Assembly: GCF_003605405.2 (NCBI RefSeq)
Contig: NZ_QYTW02000021.1
Coordinates: 1-64,000, forward strand
Reading direction: 5' to 3'
DNA from: Siminovitchia terrae
GTDB taxonomy: Bacteria; Bacillota; Bacilli; Bacillales; Bacillaceae_C
DNA: 64,000 nt
Below, in pieces: positions 10,010 to 18,720 of this stretch. Position 1 is the stretch's first letter, and each line of letters begins with the position of its first letter. The notes beneath the pieces are model-generated. The model was not told where the DNA came from and searched no databases. It worked only from the letters and a program-made list of their open reading frames with translations. Both the position numbers and the translations under genes were made by a program.

Positions 10010-10492
10010 ATGTTTAGAGTTGGGCAAGGATTTGATGTACATGAGTTTGCAGAAGGCAGGCCTCTAATTATAGGCGGCATCCGCATTCCTCATGAACGGG
10101 GGCTCATTGGCCATTCAGATGCAGATGTCTTATTACATACAGTTGCCGATGCCTGCCTGGGAGCTATTGGAGAAGGCGACATTGGCCGGCATTTTCCAGA
10201 TACAGACATGGCGAATAAGGATCTAGATTCCGCCCGCTTACTTGCGTATGTATGGCAGCTTGTAAAAGAAAAAGGTTATAAGCTCATGAACGTTGATTGC
10301 ACAATTATGGCTCAGAAACCTAAAATGGCACCATATATTGAAGCGATGAGGGAGAGAATCGCTGAATTGCTTGAAGCGGACAAAGAACAGGTGAATGTAA
10401 AAGCAACGACAACAGAGCGCCTTGGATTTGTTGGGCGGGAAGAAGGCATTGCTTCGCAAGCTGTAGTTTTGATTACAAAATCGAATGATTAG
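10010..10492 (+). CDS. ispF: IspF, MECDP synthase
   Basis: IspF cyclises CDP-ME 2-phosphate to 2-C-methyl-D-erythritol 2,4-cyclodiphosphate with release of CMP. The 160-residue protein has the zinc-binding GFDVHEF (Asp and His) and HSDADVLLH (third ligand His), and the CMP-site motif [17 protein letters not shown] place the start at ATG 10010 ([11 protein letters not shown], family-typical) rather than GTG 9989, which would add seven unconserved residues overlapping the end of ispD. AGGGGG lies 12 bp upstream of the ATG. Confidence 0.96.
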   Translation: MFRVGQGFDVHEFAEGRPLIIGGIRIPHERGLIGHSDADVLLHTVADACLGAIGEGDIGRHFPDTDMANKDLDSARLLAYVWQLVKEKGYKLMNVDCTIMAQKPKMAPYIEAMRERIAELLEADKEQVNVKATTTERLGFVGREEGIASQAVVLITKSND

Positions 10493-10559
10493 AAGCGTCG
10501 GCTTTCAAGAACGCCAGTGTTATTGTAAAATAAAAGCAATAGCGTAGGTGCCTTTGGTG

Positions 10560-10713
10560 TGATAAAAGATAAGGAAGTGCGAGAGTATCTGTTTATCAGC
10601 GTGAAGCAAGGTGAACGCAAGAGGGCATAGTTAATTGGCAGCCGGATAACATGTCCGGCAGGCTTCAAACGCGATATCCTGTCGCTTCGCCTGCACTAGT
10701 ACTTTCTGTACGT
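10560..10713. repeat. Gap ispF-gltX: inverted repeat and interspersed-repeat copy
   Basis: The 348-bp gap holds two things. An imperfect 12-bp inverted repeat (10560-10571 with 10586-10598, one bulged base) flanks a 14-nt loop. Further on, 10670-10713 is a 44-nt copy of an interspersed repeat found inverted at 53166-53209 with 41 of 44 positions identical; its preceding bases GCAGGCTTCAAA also match other copies. No T-box or other leader upstream of gltX is recognised. Confidence 0.7.
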
Positions 10714-10840
10714 TGGAACGAATGTTTACTTGTCACAGGGGAGCACGAAGTCTGCTAGTTGAAGCTAGGCGCAATGTTTTTCTAGTCTAGACAATTCATC
10801 ATACTAAAGCAACTATGGAAATATTGAGGAGGCATTACAC

Positions 10841-12301
10841 ATGTCAAATGACATAAGGGTACGTTACGCGCCAAGTCCTACAGGGCATCTTCATATAGGA
10901 AATGCACGTACTGCACTATTCAATTATTTATTTGCCCGCAATAAGGGTGGGAAATTCATCATTCGGATCGAAGATACGGACCAAAAAAGAAATATAGAAG
11001 GCGGAGAGCAGAGCCAGCTGACCTATTTGAAATGGCTGGGCATCGATTGGGATGAGAGCATTGACAAAGACGGAGGCTACGGCCCATACCGCCAATCGGA
11101 ACGCAATGACATCTACCAAAAATATTATAATCAGCTTTTGGAGAGCGGACAGGCTTATAAATGCTACTGTACGCCGGAAGAATTAGAAGCGGAAAGGGAA
11201 GCGCAAATTGCCCGTAAGGAAATGCCGCGTTACTCTGGAAAATGCCGTCATTTAACAGCAGAAGAACAGCAAAAACTCGCAGCGGAAGGCCGCGAACCAA
11301 GCATTCGCTTCAAAGTTCCTTCTGGAAGAGAATTTGCTTTTAATGATATGGTTAAAAATAAAGTTTCGTTTGATTCCGATGGGATCGGTGATTTTGTCAT
11401 CGTAAAAAAAGACGGCATTCCAACGTATAACTTTGCCGTTGCCGTTGATGACTATTTAATGGAAATCAGCCATGTTTTACGTGGGGATGACCACATATCC
11501 AATACACCAAAACAATTGATGGTTTATGATGCTTTTGGGTGGGAACCTCCGGTTTTTGGCCACATGACACTCATTGTCAATGAGAGTCGCAGGAAGCTCA
11601 GCAAGCGGGATGAATCAATCATCCAGTTTATCGAGCAGTATGCGGACCTAGGGTACATTCCAGAAGCTTTATTCAACTTTATTGCTTTACTCGGATGGTC
11701 GCCTGAAGGTGAGGAAGAGATTTTCTCAAAACAAGAATTAATCGACATTTTCGATGCCAATCGCTTGTCGAAATCCCCAGCTTTGTTCGACAAAAACAAG
11801 CTTGCTTGGACGAATAATCAGTACATGAAAAAGCAGGACTTGGATAGAGTTGTCGAATTTGCCATGCCGCATTTGAAAAAGGCGGGATTAGTCCCTGAAC
11901 AGCCGACAGTGGAAGAAGAAAAATGGGCACGGAGCCTCATTGCTCTTTATCAAGAGCAGATGAGCTACGGAGCGGAAATCGTCGAGTTTTCCAAGCAATT
12001 CTTCCAGGATGATATTCAATTTGGCGATGAGGAAAAGGCTGTTTTAGAAGAGGAGCAAGTACAGGAAGTACTTCAGGCATTTTATCATCAGGTTTCGGAA
12101 TTGGATTCGTTTGAAGCAAGCGAAATTAAAAAGGCCATGAAAGCCGTCCAAAAAGAAACCGGGCATAAAGGCAAGAAGCTGTTTATGCCAATCAGAGTTG
12201 CTGTTACAGGCGAAATGAGAGGCCCAGAGCTTCCGAATGCAATTGAATTGTTAGGGAAGCAAAAAGTAAAATTGCGGCTTGAGCGCTTGATTCAAGGATA
12301 A
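10841..12301 (+). CDS. gltX: Glutamyl-tRNA synthetase
   Basis: GltX charges tRNA-Glu; in bacilli, which lack glnS, it also misacylates tRNA-Gln for later amidation by GatCAB. The 486-residue protein is a class I synthetase: HIGH-type motif [18 protein letters not shown] at residues 9-26 and the KMSKS-type KLSKRDES at about 250. It starts at ATG 10841 behind GAGGAGG. Unlike in some relatives it is separated from ispF by 348 bp of repeat-containing DNA, so it probably has its own promoter, which I could not place. Confidence 0.97.
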   Translation: MSNDIRVRYAPSPTGHLHIGNARTALFNYLFARNKGGKFIIRIEDTDQKRNIEGGEQSQLTYLKWLGIDWDESIDKDGGYGPYRQSERNDIYQKYYNQLLESGQAYKCYCTPEELEAEREAQIARKEMPRYSGKCRHLTAEEQQKLAAEGREPSIRFKVPSGREFAFNDMVKNKVSFDSDGIGDFVIVKKDGIPTYNFAVAVDDYLMEISHVLRGDDHISNTPKQLMVYDAFGWEPPVFGHMTLIVNESRRKLSKRDESIIQFIEQYADLGYIPEALFNFIALLGWSPEGEEEIFSKQELIDIFDANRLSKSPALFDKNKLAWTNNQYMKKQDLDRVVEFAMPHLKKAGLVPEQPTVEEEKWARSLIALYQEQMSYGAEIVEFSKQFFQDDIQFGDEEKAVLEEEQVQEVLQAFYHQVSELDSFEASEIKKAMKAVQKETGHKGKKLFMPIRVAVTGEMRGPELPNAIELLGKQKVKLRLERLIQG

Positions 12302-12334
12302 AAAAGACGCTTGTTAGGAAAGGCTTCAGTTTTG

Positions 12335-12440
12335 TCTAGCTCCAGCGCAAGGATTAGGCTGCTCCCGTGTAATGGCTGAGTACTGCTCCTTGGGAGTGAT
12401 CTTGTGATTGTTTCCTAAGTCTGCTCGCCTTTGTGCTTTC
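12335..12440. repeat. Diverged copy of the GTCTAGCTCCAG interspersed repeat
   Basis: Begins TGTCTAGCTCCAGCGC and ends in a CGCCTTTGTGCTTTCCT-like segment, the same ends as the copies at 22173-22292 and 53155-53333, but the middle is poorly conserved. It lies between gltX and the cysES T-box. Confidence 0.5.
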
Positions 12441-12487
12441 CTATTAACATTTTGAACAAAATGTAATATATTATAGTCATAGTTAAA

Positions 12488-12735
12488 AGCAATGACGAGG
12501 AAAAGTAGGGAATCGATGCTAATCAGAGAGAACCGCCACTGGCTGAGAGCGGTTTGAGCTACTCGATTTTTGAACATGCACCTCGGAGCCTTACGTTGAA
12601 CGGCTGTTGCCAATTAAACGCAAGCGGGTACCCTCCGTTACAAGGGATAAGTTGGGGTGTGAGAATGTTTTAAGACACCCAACCAGAGTGGAACCGCGCC
12701 GTAAGCGTCTCTGTATATAGAGACGCTTTTTTATT
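12488..12735 (+). promoter_or_regulatory. T-box riboswitch, cysteine specifier, controlling cysE-cysS
   Basis: A tRNA-sensing leader. Stem I begins near 12491 (AATGACGAGGAAAAGTAG). The specifier loop presents TGC (Cys) at 12575-12577 in GAACATGCACC, followed by the conserved purine. The T-box consensus appears at 12685-12698 (AGAGTGGAACCGCG), where the UGGAA bulge pairs with uncharged tRNA acceptor ends. The competing terminator is 12703-12728 (AAGCGTCTCT/AGAGACGCTT) followed by a T run. Uncharged tRNA-Cys should permit read-through into cysE and cysS. A promoter must lie near 12452-12477 (TTGAAC, TATAGT) but the spacing there is short. Confidence 0.95.
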
Positions 12736-12762
12736 TTCGGAAAAAAGAGAGGAGTGATCACC

Positions 12763-13416
12763 ATGTTCAAACGAATGAAGGAAGATATTGAAACAGTGTT
12801 TGATCAGGATCCGGCTGCCCGCACAAGCATTGAAGTCATCTTGACATATTCCGGCTTGCACGCCATTTGGGCTCACAGAGTTGCCCATGTATTCTTTAAA
12901 AGGAAGATGTTCTTTATTGCAAGGCTGATTTCACAGATTAACCGTTTTTTTACCGGGATAGAGATTCACCCGGGAGCGAAAATCGGCCGCCGTTTCTTTA
13001 TTGACCACGGAATGGGAGTGGTAATTGGTGAAACTTGCGAAATCGGTGACGGCGTCACCGTTTACCAAGGGGTGACACTCGGAGGAACAGGGAATGAAAA
13101 AGGTAAGCGGCATCCAACTATTAAAGACAATGCTTTAATTGCAACTGGTGCGAAAGTCCTTGGCAACATTACTATTGGAGAAAACTCTAAAGTCGGCGGA
13201 GGCTCGGTCGTTTTAAAAGATGTTCCTCCGAATTCGACTGTAGTCGGGATTCCGGGGCGGGTTGTCGTTAGAGATGGAGTAAAGGTAAGGAAGGATCTGA
13301 ACCACAGTGATCTGCCAGATCCGATTTCAGATAAATTGGTAACTATGGAGCAGGAAATTGCCCGCTTGAATATGGAGCTTTCAACCCTAAAGAAAGAGAG
13401 GAGTCATTCAGGATGA
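12763..13416 (+). CDS. cysE: Serine O-acetyltransferase
   Basis: CysE transfers acetyl from acetyl-CoA to L-serine, giving O-acetylserine for cysteine synthesis. The 217-aa protein has the N-terminal helical domain and the left-handed beta-helix of hexapeptide repeats (for example [21 protein letters not shown], described in part), with the catalytic His in DHGMG and the [14 protein letters not shown] loop. ATG 12763 is 9 bp from GAGAGGAG; an earlier in-frame GTG overlaps that site. It is controlled by the Cys T-box and overlaps cysS by 4 bp, so acetylserine synthesis and tRNA-Cys charging are coordinated. Confidence 0.96.
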   Translation: MFKRMKEDIETVFDQDPAARTSIEVILTYSGLHAIWAHRVAHVFFKRKMFFIARLISQINRFFTGIEIHPGAKIGRRFFIDHGMGVVIGETCEIGDGVTVYQGVTLGGTGNEKGKRHPTIKDNALIATGAKVLGNITIGENSKVGGGSVVLKDVPPNSTVVGIPGRVVVRDGVKVRKDLNHSDLPDPISDKLVTMEQEIARLNMELSTLKKERSHSG

Positions 13417-14810
13417 CAATCAGAATTTACAACACATTGACACGGCAAAAAGAGGAGTTCGTTCCGCTCGAAGAAGGAAAGGTTAAAATGTATGTTTGCG
13501 GACCAACTGTTTATAACTATATTCATATTGGGAATGCCCGCCCGGCGATTATATTTGATACGGTCCGCCGTTATTTGGAATACAGGGGCTATGATGTCCA
13601 TTATGTCTCCAATTTCACAGACGTTGACGACAAAATTATTAATGCGGCTAAAGAACTTCAAATGGACGCACTCACGCTTGCAAACCGGTTTGTTGATGCT
13701 TTTTTCGAGGATGTTCTTGCCTTGGGCTGCAAAAAAGCCGATGATCATCCAAGGGTGACGGAAAATATAGATGTCATTATCGAATTTATTGAAGTGCTCA
13801 TTCAAAAAGGATATGCCTATGAATCTGGTGGAGATGTTTATTACCGAACAAGGAAATTTGAGGGGTATGGAAAACTGTCGCACCAATCGGTTGATGATTT
13901 GAAGGTCGGTGCCCGTATCCAACCTGGTGAATTGAAAGAAGATGCCCTTGATTTCGCCCTTTGGAAATCGGCAAAGGAAGGGGAAATCTTCTGGGATAGT
14001 CCATGGGGAGAAGGCCGCCCTGGCTGGCACATTGAATGCTCAGCAATGGCGAGAGAATACCTCGGTGACACAATCGATATTCATGCGGGGGGGCAGGATT
14101 TGACTTTCCCTCACCATGAAAATGAGATAGCCCAATCTGAAGCCATGACTGGAAAGCTTTTTGCCCGCTATTGGATGCATAATGGCTATATTAATATCGA
14201 CAATGAAAAGATGTCTAAATCACTCGGGAATTTTGTGTTGGTCAATGACATCATCAAGCAAATCGATCCGCAGGTTCTAAGATTTTTCATGCTGTCTGTA
14301 CATTACCGAAATCCGATCAACTACTCAGAAAATCTCGTAGCGGATGCAGGTGCTGGACTTGAAAGGCTGAAGACGTCTTACCAAAACTTGAAACACCGGC
14401 TTGAAACAAGCGCTGACCTAGCGGGTGATGGGCAGGAATGGATAGATAAAATAAAAGCTCTACATCAGGAGTTCATAGACAAGATGGATGATGACTTCAA
14501 TACAGCTGATGGTATCTCTGTCCTCTTCGAACTGGCAAAGCAAGCTAATTATTATTTAATGGAGAAAAATACATCTGTTGCTGTTATCCAGGCATTCATG
14601 GCGGAATTTGAAGATTTGTTCCCTGTATTGGGGCTTGAACTGGAAACGGAAGAGCTGCTGGATGAGGATATCGAACAACTCATTGAACAACGGAACCAGG
14701 CCAGAAGGGATCGCAATTTCCAACTGGCAGATCAAATCCGCGACCAGCTAAAAGACATGAATATCATTTTGGAAGACACGGCACAAGGCACTAGGTGGAA
14801 GCGGGGATGA
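13413..14810 (+). CDS. cysS: Cysteinyl-tRNA synthetase
   Basis: CysS attaches cysteine to tRNA-Cys. The 465-residue class I synthetase shows the HIGH motif HIGNARP within a zinc-binding N-terminus (Cys of VCGPTVYNY), the other ligands in IECSAM and FPHHENE, and KMSKSLGN near residue 267. A C-terminal helical anticodon-recognition domain follows. The ATG overlaps the cysE stop (ATGA), behind AGAGAGGAG. It is controlled with cysE by the upstream T-box. Confidence 0.97.
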   Translation: MTIRIYNTLTRQKEEFVPLEEGKVKMYVCGPTVYNYIHIGNARPAIIFDTVRRYLEYRGYDVHYVSNFTDVDDKIINAAKELQMDALTLANRFVDAFFEDVLALGCKKADDHPRVTENIDVIIEFIEVLIQKGYAYESGGDVYYRTRKFEGYGKLSHQSVDDLKVGARIQPGELKEDALDFALWKSAKEGEIFWDSPWGEGRPGWHIECSAMAREYLGDTIDIHAGGQDLTFPHHENEIAQSEAMTGKLFARYWMHNGYINIDNEKMSKSLGNFVLVNDIIKQIDPQVLRFFMLSVHYRNPINYSENLVADAGAGLERLKTSYQNLKHRLETSADLAGDGQEWIDKIKALHQEFIDKMDDDFNTADGISVLFELAKQANYYLMEKNTSVAVIQAFMAEFEDLFPVLGLELETEELLDEDIEQLIEQRNQARRDRNFQLADQIRDQLKDMNIILEDTAQGTRWKRG

Positions 14811-15232
14811 CCATGAATCTTCCGCCAAAAGTGGATTATAAACAGTTGAATAGTTTGGCACTCGCCTATATGGGCGATGCTATTTATGATGTTTTCATTC
14901 GCGGCTGTTTGTTGGAAAACGGGAAAACAAGGCCTAATAAGCTTCATTTGGAGGCCACTCGCTACGTTTCAGCAAAAGCACAGGCGGCCGCTTTGAAGGT
15001 ATTGATCGATACCGACTTTTTATCAAAGGAAGAACTCGAAATTGCCAGGCGGGGCAGAAACGCCAAGTCAGGAACGGTCCCCAAAAACACCGATGTTCAA
15101 ACATACAGGCACAGCACTGCTTTGGAGGCGTTGATTGGCTGGCTATACTTGGCAAATAAGCAAGAACGTTTGGAAGAGTTGATTGAAAAAACCATCGAAG
15201 TTATAAATCAAGAAAGAGGAGGAGCTATATGA
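14807..15232 (+). CDS. mrnC: Mini-ribonuclease III (MrnC)
   Basis: MrnC is a dimeric RNase III catalytic domain without the dsRNA-binding domain; in B. subtilis it matures 23S rRNA ends. The protein (about 141 aa) has the RNase III signature in [16 protein letters not shown] and the conserved GRNAKSG and [12 protein letters not shown] segments carrying acidic metal ligands. Start choice is uncertain: ATG 14807 overlaps the cysS stop as ATGA with AGGTGG 8 bp upstream, while ATG 14813 lies 6 bp after GGGG. Confidence 0.93.
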   Translation: MTMNLPPKVDYKQLNSLALAYMGDAIYDVFIRGCLLENGKTRPNKLHLEATRYVSAKAQAAALKVLIDTDFLSKEELEIARRGRNAKSGTVPKNTDVQTYRHSTALEALIGWLYLANKQERLEELIEKTIEVINQERGGAI

Positions 15233-15972
15233 GCCAGCAGTGGATTGCAGGGAAAAACCCCATATTGGAAGCACTCAGGTCGGAACGAGACATTCATAAA
15301 ATCTTGATAGCTGAAGGATCCCAAAAAGGGCAGATGCAAGCCATCGTTAAGCTGGCCAAAGAAAAACGGGTCCAGATTCAATATGTCCCAAGAAAAAAAA
15401 TCGATCAGATGACTGAAGAAAACCACCAAGGTGCCATCGCGGAAGTGGCCGCCTATCGGTATGCTGATTTGGAAGAGCTGTTCGAGCAGGCAGCATTAAA
15501 GGGAGAAGATCCCTTTTTCCTTATACTGGACGAGCTCGAGGATCCGCATAATCTCGGCTCCATTCTAAGGACAGCGGATGCAGCGAGTGTTCATGGAATC
15601 ATTATCCCGAAAAGGCGGGCAGTTGGTCTGACATCAACGGTTGCGAAACTATCGACTGGTGCGATTGAACATATACCGGTTGCGCGCGTAACGAATCTTG
15701 CTAGAACAATTGATGAGTTAAAAGACCGGGGCATTTGGATCTTTGGGACGGATGCTGAAGAAAGTACGGATTACCGCCAGATGGACGCTTCCCTTCCTCT
15801 TGCCGTTGTCATTGGCAGCGAAGGCAAAGGAATGAGCCGGTTGGTTAAAGAAAAATGCGATTTTCGGATACATTTACCAATGGCTGGGCACGTAACATCA
15901 TTAAACGCTTCTGTGGCGGCTGCTCTTTTGATGTATGAAGTATACCGCAAGCGCCAGCCGTTGGAGAGGTGA
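15229..15972 (+). CDS. rlmB: RlmB-type 23S rRNA 2'-O-methyltransferase (TrmH/SpoU)
   Basis: A SpoU-family ribose methyltransferase that by homology methylates a guanosine of 23S rRNA using S-adenosylmethionine. The 247-aa protein has an N-terminal RNA-binding substrate domain (about 1-80) and a C-terminal knotted SPOUT domain with its three motifs: [24 protein letters not shown] and the knot strand [14 protein letters not shown]. The start is behind AGAGGAGG and overlaps the mrnC stop by 4 bp. In this operon it sits with other RNA-processing genes (mrnC, rae1). Confidence 0.93.
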   Translation: MSQQWIAGKNPILEALRSERDIHKILIAEGSQKGQMQAIVKLAKEKRVQIQYVPRKKIDQMTEENHQGAIAEVAAYRYADLEELFEQAALKGEDPFFLILDELEDPHNLGSILRTADAASVHGIIIPKRRAVGLTSTVAKLSTGAIEHIPVARVTNLARTIDELKDRGIWIFGTDAEESTDYRQMDASLPLAVVIGSEGKGMSRLVKEKCDFRIHLPMAGHVTSLNASVAAALLMYEVYRKRQPLER

Positions 15973-15976
15973 GTAC

Positions 15977-16486
15977 ATGGATATTTTGATCGTCGACGGT
16001 TACAACATGATCGGTGCCTGGCCCGAGCTTGTTCAACTAAAGCAAAAGGATTTGGCGGAGGCAAGGGACAGGCTCATAGAAATATTGGCAGAGTATCAGG
16101 GGTTTACTGATTTCAAAGTGATTGTTGTTTTTGATGCTTATGATGTAAAAGGGATTGAAAAAAAATATACGAAGCATCGCGTTGATGTGATTTATACAAA
16201 GTCGGAGGAGACTGCCGATGAACGGATTGAAAAATTGGCTAATGAGCTAAACACCCGTACAACGCAAGTTTATGTGGCTACTTCTGATTTTACTGAACAG
16301 TGGGCGGTTTTTGGACAGGGAGCTCTGAGGATATCAGCCCGAGAGTTGTTGGAGGAAATATTAGACACAGAACGCAGAATTGAAAAGAAGGTCGAAAAAA
16401 CGCAAGAAAAGGCTCCTTTACGCAGGATAAATTTAAGTCAGGATATGACAGAAATCTTTGAAAAGTGGAGACGAGGAAAAAAATGA
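15977..16486 (+). CDS. rae1: Rae1 (YacP), ribosome-associated NYN endonuclease
   Basis: Rae1 of B. subtilis cleaves certain mRNAs in the ribosomal A site. The 169-residue protein is a NYN (PIN-like) nuclease: ILIVDGYNMIG at the N-terminus with the first catalytic Asp, VVFDAYDVKG with a second, TADERIEKLA and VATSDFTEQW with further acidic residues. ATG 15977 (MDILIVDGYN) is chosen because family members start there and GGAGAGGTGAG precedes it; upstream in-frame codons lie inside rlmB. It is the last gene before the sigH promoter. Confidence 0.93.
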   Translation: MDILIVDGYNMIGAWPELVQLKQKDLAEARDRLIEILAEYQGFTDFKVIVVFDAYDVKGIEKKYTKHRVDVIYTKSEETADERIEKLANELNTRTTQVYVATSDFTEQWAVFGQGALRISARELLEEILDTERRIEKKVEKTQEKAPLRRINLSQDMTEIFEKWRRGKK

Positions 16487-16490
16487 TTGG

Positions 16491-16520
16491 TTGACGTTAG
16501 AAAATTCTGTCATGTATAAT
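16491..16520 (+). promoter_or_regulatory. Sigma-A promoter of sigH
   Basis: TTGACG (16491-16496) and TATAAT (16515-16520), 18-bp spacer, 38 bp upstream of the start codon. In B. subtilis this promoter is repressed by AbrB; I do not see a definable AbrB site. Confidence 0.75.
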
Positions 16521-16557
16521 AATTCTATCGACGGTTTTACAGGAGCGGGGGATCAGA

Positions 16558-17208
16558 GTGATTTCATACATTAAACTAGATAAAGACACAGCTTTTGATT
16601 TGCTGGAAGATGAAGCGCTGATTGAACTGGTACACAAAGGTAATAGTGAAGCTCTTGATTATCTAATTAAAAAATACCGTAATTTTGTAAGGGCGAAAGC
16701 CCGGTCCTATTTTCTGATAGGAGCGGACAATGAAGATATTGTACAGGAAGGCATGATTGGGCTTTATAAAGCAATCCGTGATTTTAAGGAAGAAAAACTC
16801 GCCTCATTCAAAGCTTTTGCTGAACTTTGCATTACGAGACAAATCATTACCGCCATCAAAACTGCTACCCGTCAAAAACATATTCCACTTAACTCATATG
16901 TTTCCTTGGACAAGCCCATTTATGATGAAGAATCAGACCGGACACTCATGGATGTCATTTCCGGAGCAAAAACCATGAATCCGGAAGAACTACTCATTCA
17001 TAGGGAAAGGTTTAATAGTATAGAAGATAAAATGACAGAACTGCTAAGTGATTTGGAAAGGAAAGTGCTTGCCCTTTATTTGGACGGGCGCACTTACCAG
17101 GAAATTTCCTATGAGCTAGACCGGCATGTGAAATCGATCGATAATGCTCTCCAAAGGGTGAAAAGAAAGCTGGAACGCTATTTGGAATTGCGTGAAATCA
17201 CTTTTTGA
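16558..17208 (+). CDS. sigH: RNA polymerase sigma-H factor (Spo0H)
   Basis: SigH directs transition-phase, competence and early sporulation genes. The 216-aa protein is almost collinear with B. subtilis SigH: region 2 (IKKYRNFVRAKARSYFL; DNEDIVQEGMIGLYKAI) and region 4 with the helix-turn-helix RTYQEISYELDRHVKSI. Translation starts at GTG 16558 behind AGGAGCGGGG. Its presence and position between rae1 and rpmG/secE support a spore-forming relative of Bacillus, though sigH alone does not prove sporulation. Confidence 0.96.
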   Translation: MISYIKLDKDTAFDLLEDEALIELVHKGNSEALDYLIKKYRNFVRAKARSYFLIGADNEDIVQEGMIGLYKAIRDFKEEKLASFKAFAELCITRQIITAIKTATRQKHIPLNSYVSLDKPIYDEESDRTLMDVISGAKTMNPEELLIHRERFNSIEDKMTELLSDLERKVLALYLDGRTYQEISYELDRHVKSIDNALQRVKRKLERYLELREITF

Positions 17209-17223
17209 ACGCCGTACGCCATA

Positions 17224-17252
17224 TTGACGATACTTTCTTTTCGTGGTATTTT
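17224..17252 (+). promoter_or_regulatory. Extended -10 sigma-A promoter of rpmG-secE
   Basis: TTGACG (17224-17229) and TATTTT (17247-17252) with 17-bp spacing, and TGG immediately before the -10 box. Lies 34 bp upstream of rpmG. Confidence 0.6.
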
Positions 17253-17285
17253 TTAAAAGATATGTTGATATAAGGTGCGGTTGTG

Positions 17286-17432
17286 ATGAAAAGCAAAATT
17301 ATATGGGCTTGCAGTGATTGTGGTTCTAGAAATTATACGACGGACAACAGAGAGAAGTCATCCAAGAGGTTGACAATCAAGAAGTATTGTAAAAACTGCA
17401 ATGCACACACAGTCCATCAGCAAACAAAATGA
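17286..17432 (+). CDS. rpmG: Ribosomal protein L33 (zinc-binding form)
   Basis: A 48-residue large-subunit protein. Two CxxC pairs (C9/C12 and C35/C38) form the zinc ribbon of the 'C+' L33 type. ATG 17286 follows AAGGTG by about 8 bp; a GTG one codon earlier is possible. Gene order sigH-rpmG-secE-nusG matches B. subtilis rpmGB. Other L33 paralogues, if any, lie outside the window. Confidence 0.95.
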   Translation: MKSKIIWACSDCGSRNYTTDNREKSSKRLTIKKYCKNCNAHTVHQQTK

Positions 17433-17479
17433 CCCTTGTAAAAGAAGTCCGTTCATTTACAGATGTTGGAGGTTCGATC

Positions 17480-17665
17480 ATGTCAAGCATAACTCAATTT
17501 TTCCGCAATGTCGGCTCGGAAATGAGAAAGGTGAGCTGGCCTAAACGGAAAGAACTTGTAGGATACACCATAACGGTTGTCACAACAGTCGTGATACTCG
17601 CTCTATTTTTTGCGCTTGTCGATCTGGGAATTTCTAGAACTGTTCGGTTCTTTCTAGATCTATAA
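17480..17665 (+). CDS. secE: SecE, preprotein translocase subunit
   Basis: SecE is the small essential clamp of the SecYEG channel. The 61-residue form has the amphipathic segment VGSEMRKVSWPKRKEL followed by one transmembrane helix (about 29-50), the short single-span type of Gram-positives. ATG 17480 is behind GGAGG (17468-17472) and gives the usual length; an upstream in-frame ATG at 17429 overlaps rpmG and adds unconserved residues. Its partner secY is in the spc region at 47313. Confidence 0.95.
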   Translation: MSSITQFFRNVGSEMRKVSWPKRKELVGYTITVVTTVVILALFFALVDLGISRTVRFFLDL

Positions 17666-17690
17666 AACAACTGACTTTTATTTGATAAAT

Positions 17691-17721
17691 TTGTATATAA
17701 GCCTTCTTCTCGTGGTATAAT
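17691..17721 (+). promoter_or_regulatory. Extended -10 promoter between secE and nusG
   Basis: TGG-TATAAT at 17713-17721, with TTGTAT at 17691-17696 (19-bp spacer). Transcripts would run directly into the hairpin at 17753-17779. Confidence 0.55.
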
Positions 17722-17752
17722 ATAAGAACAATAAAAATGCCGCCGTATTTTC

Positions 17753-17779
17753 AAAAAAGCCCGGTCAACGGGTTTTTTC
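17753..17779 (+). terminator. Intrinsic terminator between secE and nusG
   Basis: AAAAAGCCCG and CGGGTTTTTT form a stem with one unpaired base around a short loop, ending in six T. It could end rpmG-secE transcripts or act as an attenuator for the promoter just upstream. Confidence 0.75.
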
Positions 17780-17810
17780 ACTTGCTTAAAGAAAAGCAAA
17801 AGCGCCCGTT

Positions 17811-18065
17811 TAGCGACGTACAAACTGGAGATGCGGAAGACGGCCGTTTAGGGGAGACAAGCGCTGGCAGGCTCAGAACGCGACATCCTGTCTAGCACAT
17901 CCTATGCGCTGGAGGGCAATCTTGTGAAGTCGTTCTTTGACTTCATTGGATTGACCGAAGCGACCTTGAGCCCCTGCCGTCTGAAGCTAGACACCGGAGC
18001 ACTCCATTAATGAGATAAAGGAAACACGGCACGAAGGCCTCAGGACGCGACATCTTGTCCGTCGG
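17811..18065. repeat. Interspersed-repeat block upstream of nusG
   Basis: Contains the shared core GCAGGCTCAGAACGCGACAT (17866-17886 region, continuing CCTGTC) and a second partial core near 18036-18057 (GCCTCAGGACGCGACATC). Related cores occur at 10660-10686, 21260-21295 and, inverted, 53200-53225. No coding sequence is seen. Confidence 0.6.
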
Positions 18066-18114
18066 AGATAAAATTTAGATTAAATAGGGAGGGAAGGACA
18101 TTCAGTCCCGCTCA

Positions 18115-18651
18115 ATGGAAAAAAATTGGTACGTTGTCCACACATATTCCGGATACGAGAACAAGGTGAAAACGAATCTTGAAAAAAGAGTAGAATCTAT
18201 GGGGATGCAAGATAAGATTTTCCGCGTTATTGTTCCAGAAGATGAAGAAACAGCCACGAAAAACGGAAAGACAAAAACGGTTAAGAAAAAGGTTTTCCCT
18301 GGGTATGTACTGGTTGAGCTCATCATGACGGATGATTCTTGGTACGTCGTAAGGAACACTCCGGGAGTAACAGGATTTGTCGGCTCCGCAGGCTCTGGTT
18401 CTAAACCGACTCCGCTTTTGCCAGAAGAAATCAATTATATATTAAGAAGAATGGGCATGGAGAAGACTCCTATCGACGTGCAGTTTGAAGAAGGCGAATC
18501 CGTAACGGTGAAAGAAGGGCCGTTTGCTGAATATACGGGTAAAATTGATTCGCTAGATTTGGACAAGGGTAAAGCGAGAGTGCTTGTGAATATGTTCGGA
18601 CGTGAAACCCCTGTTGAACTTGACTTTGCACAAATTGAAAAAATAACATAA
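18115..18651 (+). CDS. nusG: NusG, transcription elongation and pausing factor
   Basis: NusG binds the RNA polymerase clamp and, in bacilli, stimulates pausing. The 178-aa protein has the NGN domain (WYVVHTYSGYE; FPGYVLVELIMTDDSWYVVRNTPGVTGFVG, in part) and a C-terminal KOW domain (about 125-178; VKEGPFAEYTGKID). ATG 18115 gives the family-typical MEKNWYVVHT. The only strong Shine-Dalgarno (GGGAGGG ending at 18093) is 21 nt away, but GGGA and TCCC between them can form a hairpin that would shorten the distance. It precedes rplK with its own promoter between. Confidence 0.96.
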   Translation: MEKNWYVVHTYSGYENKVKTNLEKRVESMGMQDKIFRVIVPEDEETATKNGKTKTVKKKVFPGYVLVELIMTDDSWYVVRNTPGVTGFVGSAGSGSKPTPLLPEEINYILRRMGMEKTPIDVQFEEGESVTVKEGPFAEYTGKIDSLDLDKGKARVLVNMFGRETPVELDFAQIEKIT

Positions 18652-18657
18652 AATAAC

Positions 18658-18686
18658 TTGTTTTTTGACATCAAAAGTGGTAATAT
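18658..18686 (+). promoter_or_regulatory. Extended -10 promoter of rplK-rplA
   Basis: TTGTTT (18658-18663), 17 bp, then TGG-TAATAT (18678-18686). An alternative -35, TTGACA at 18665-18670, lacks a good -10 at 17 bp. Confidence 0.55.
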
Positions 18687-18720
18687 TTTTTAGGTTAGAT
18701 CTCGTAAGAGACGTTATGAA

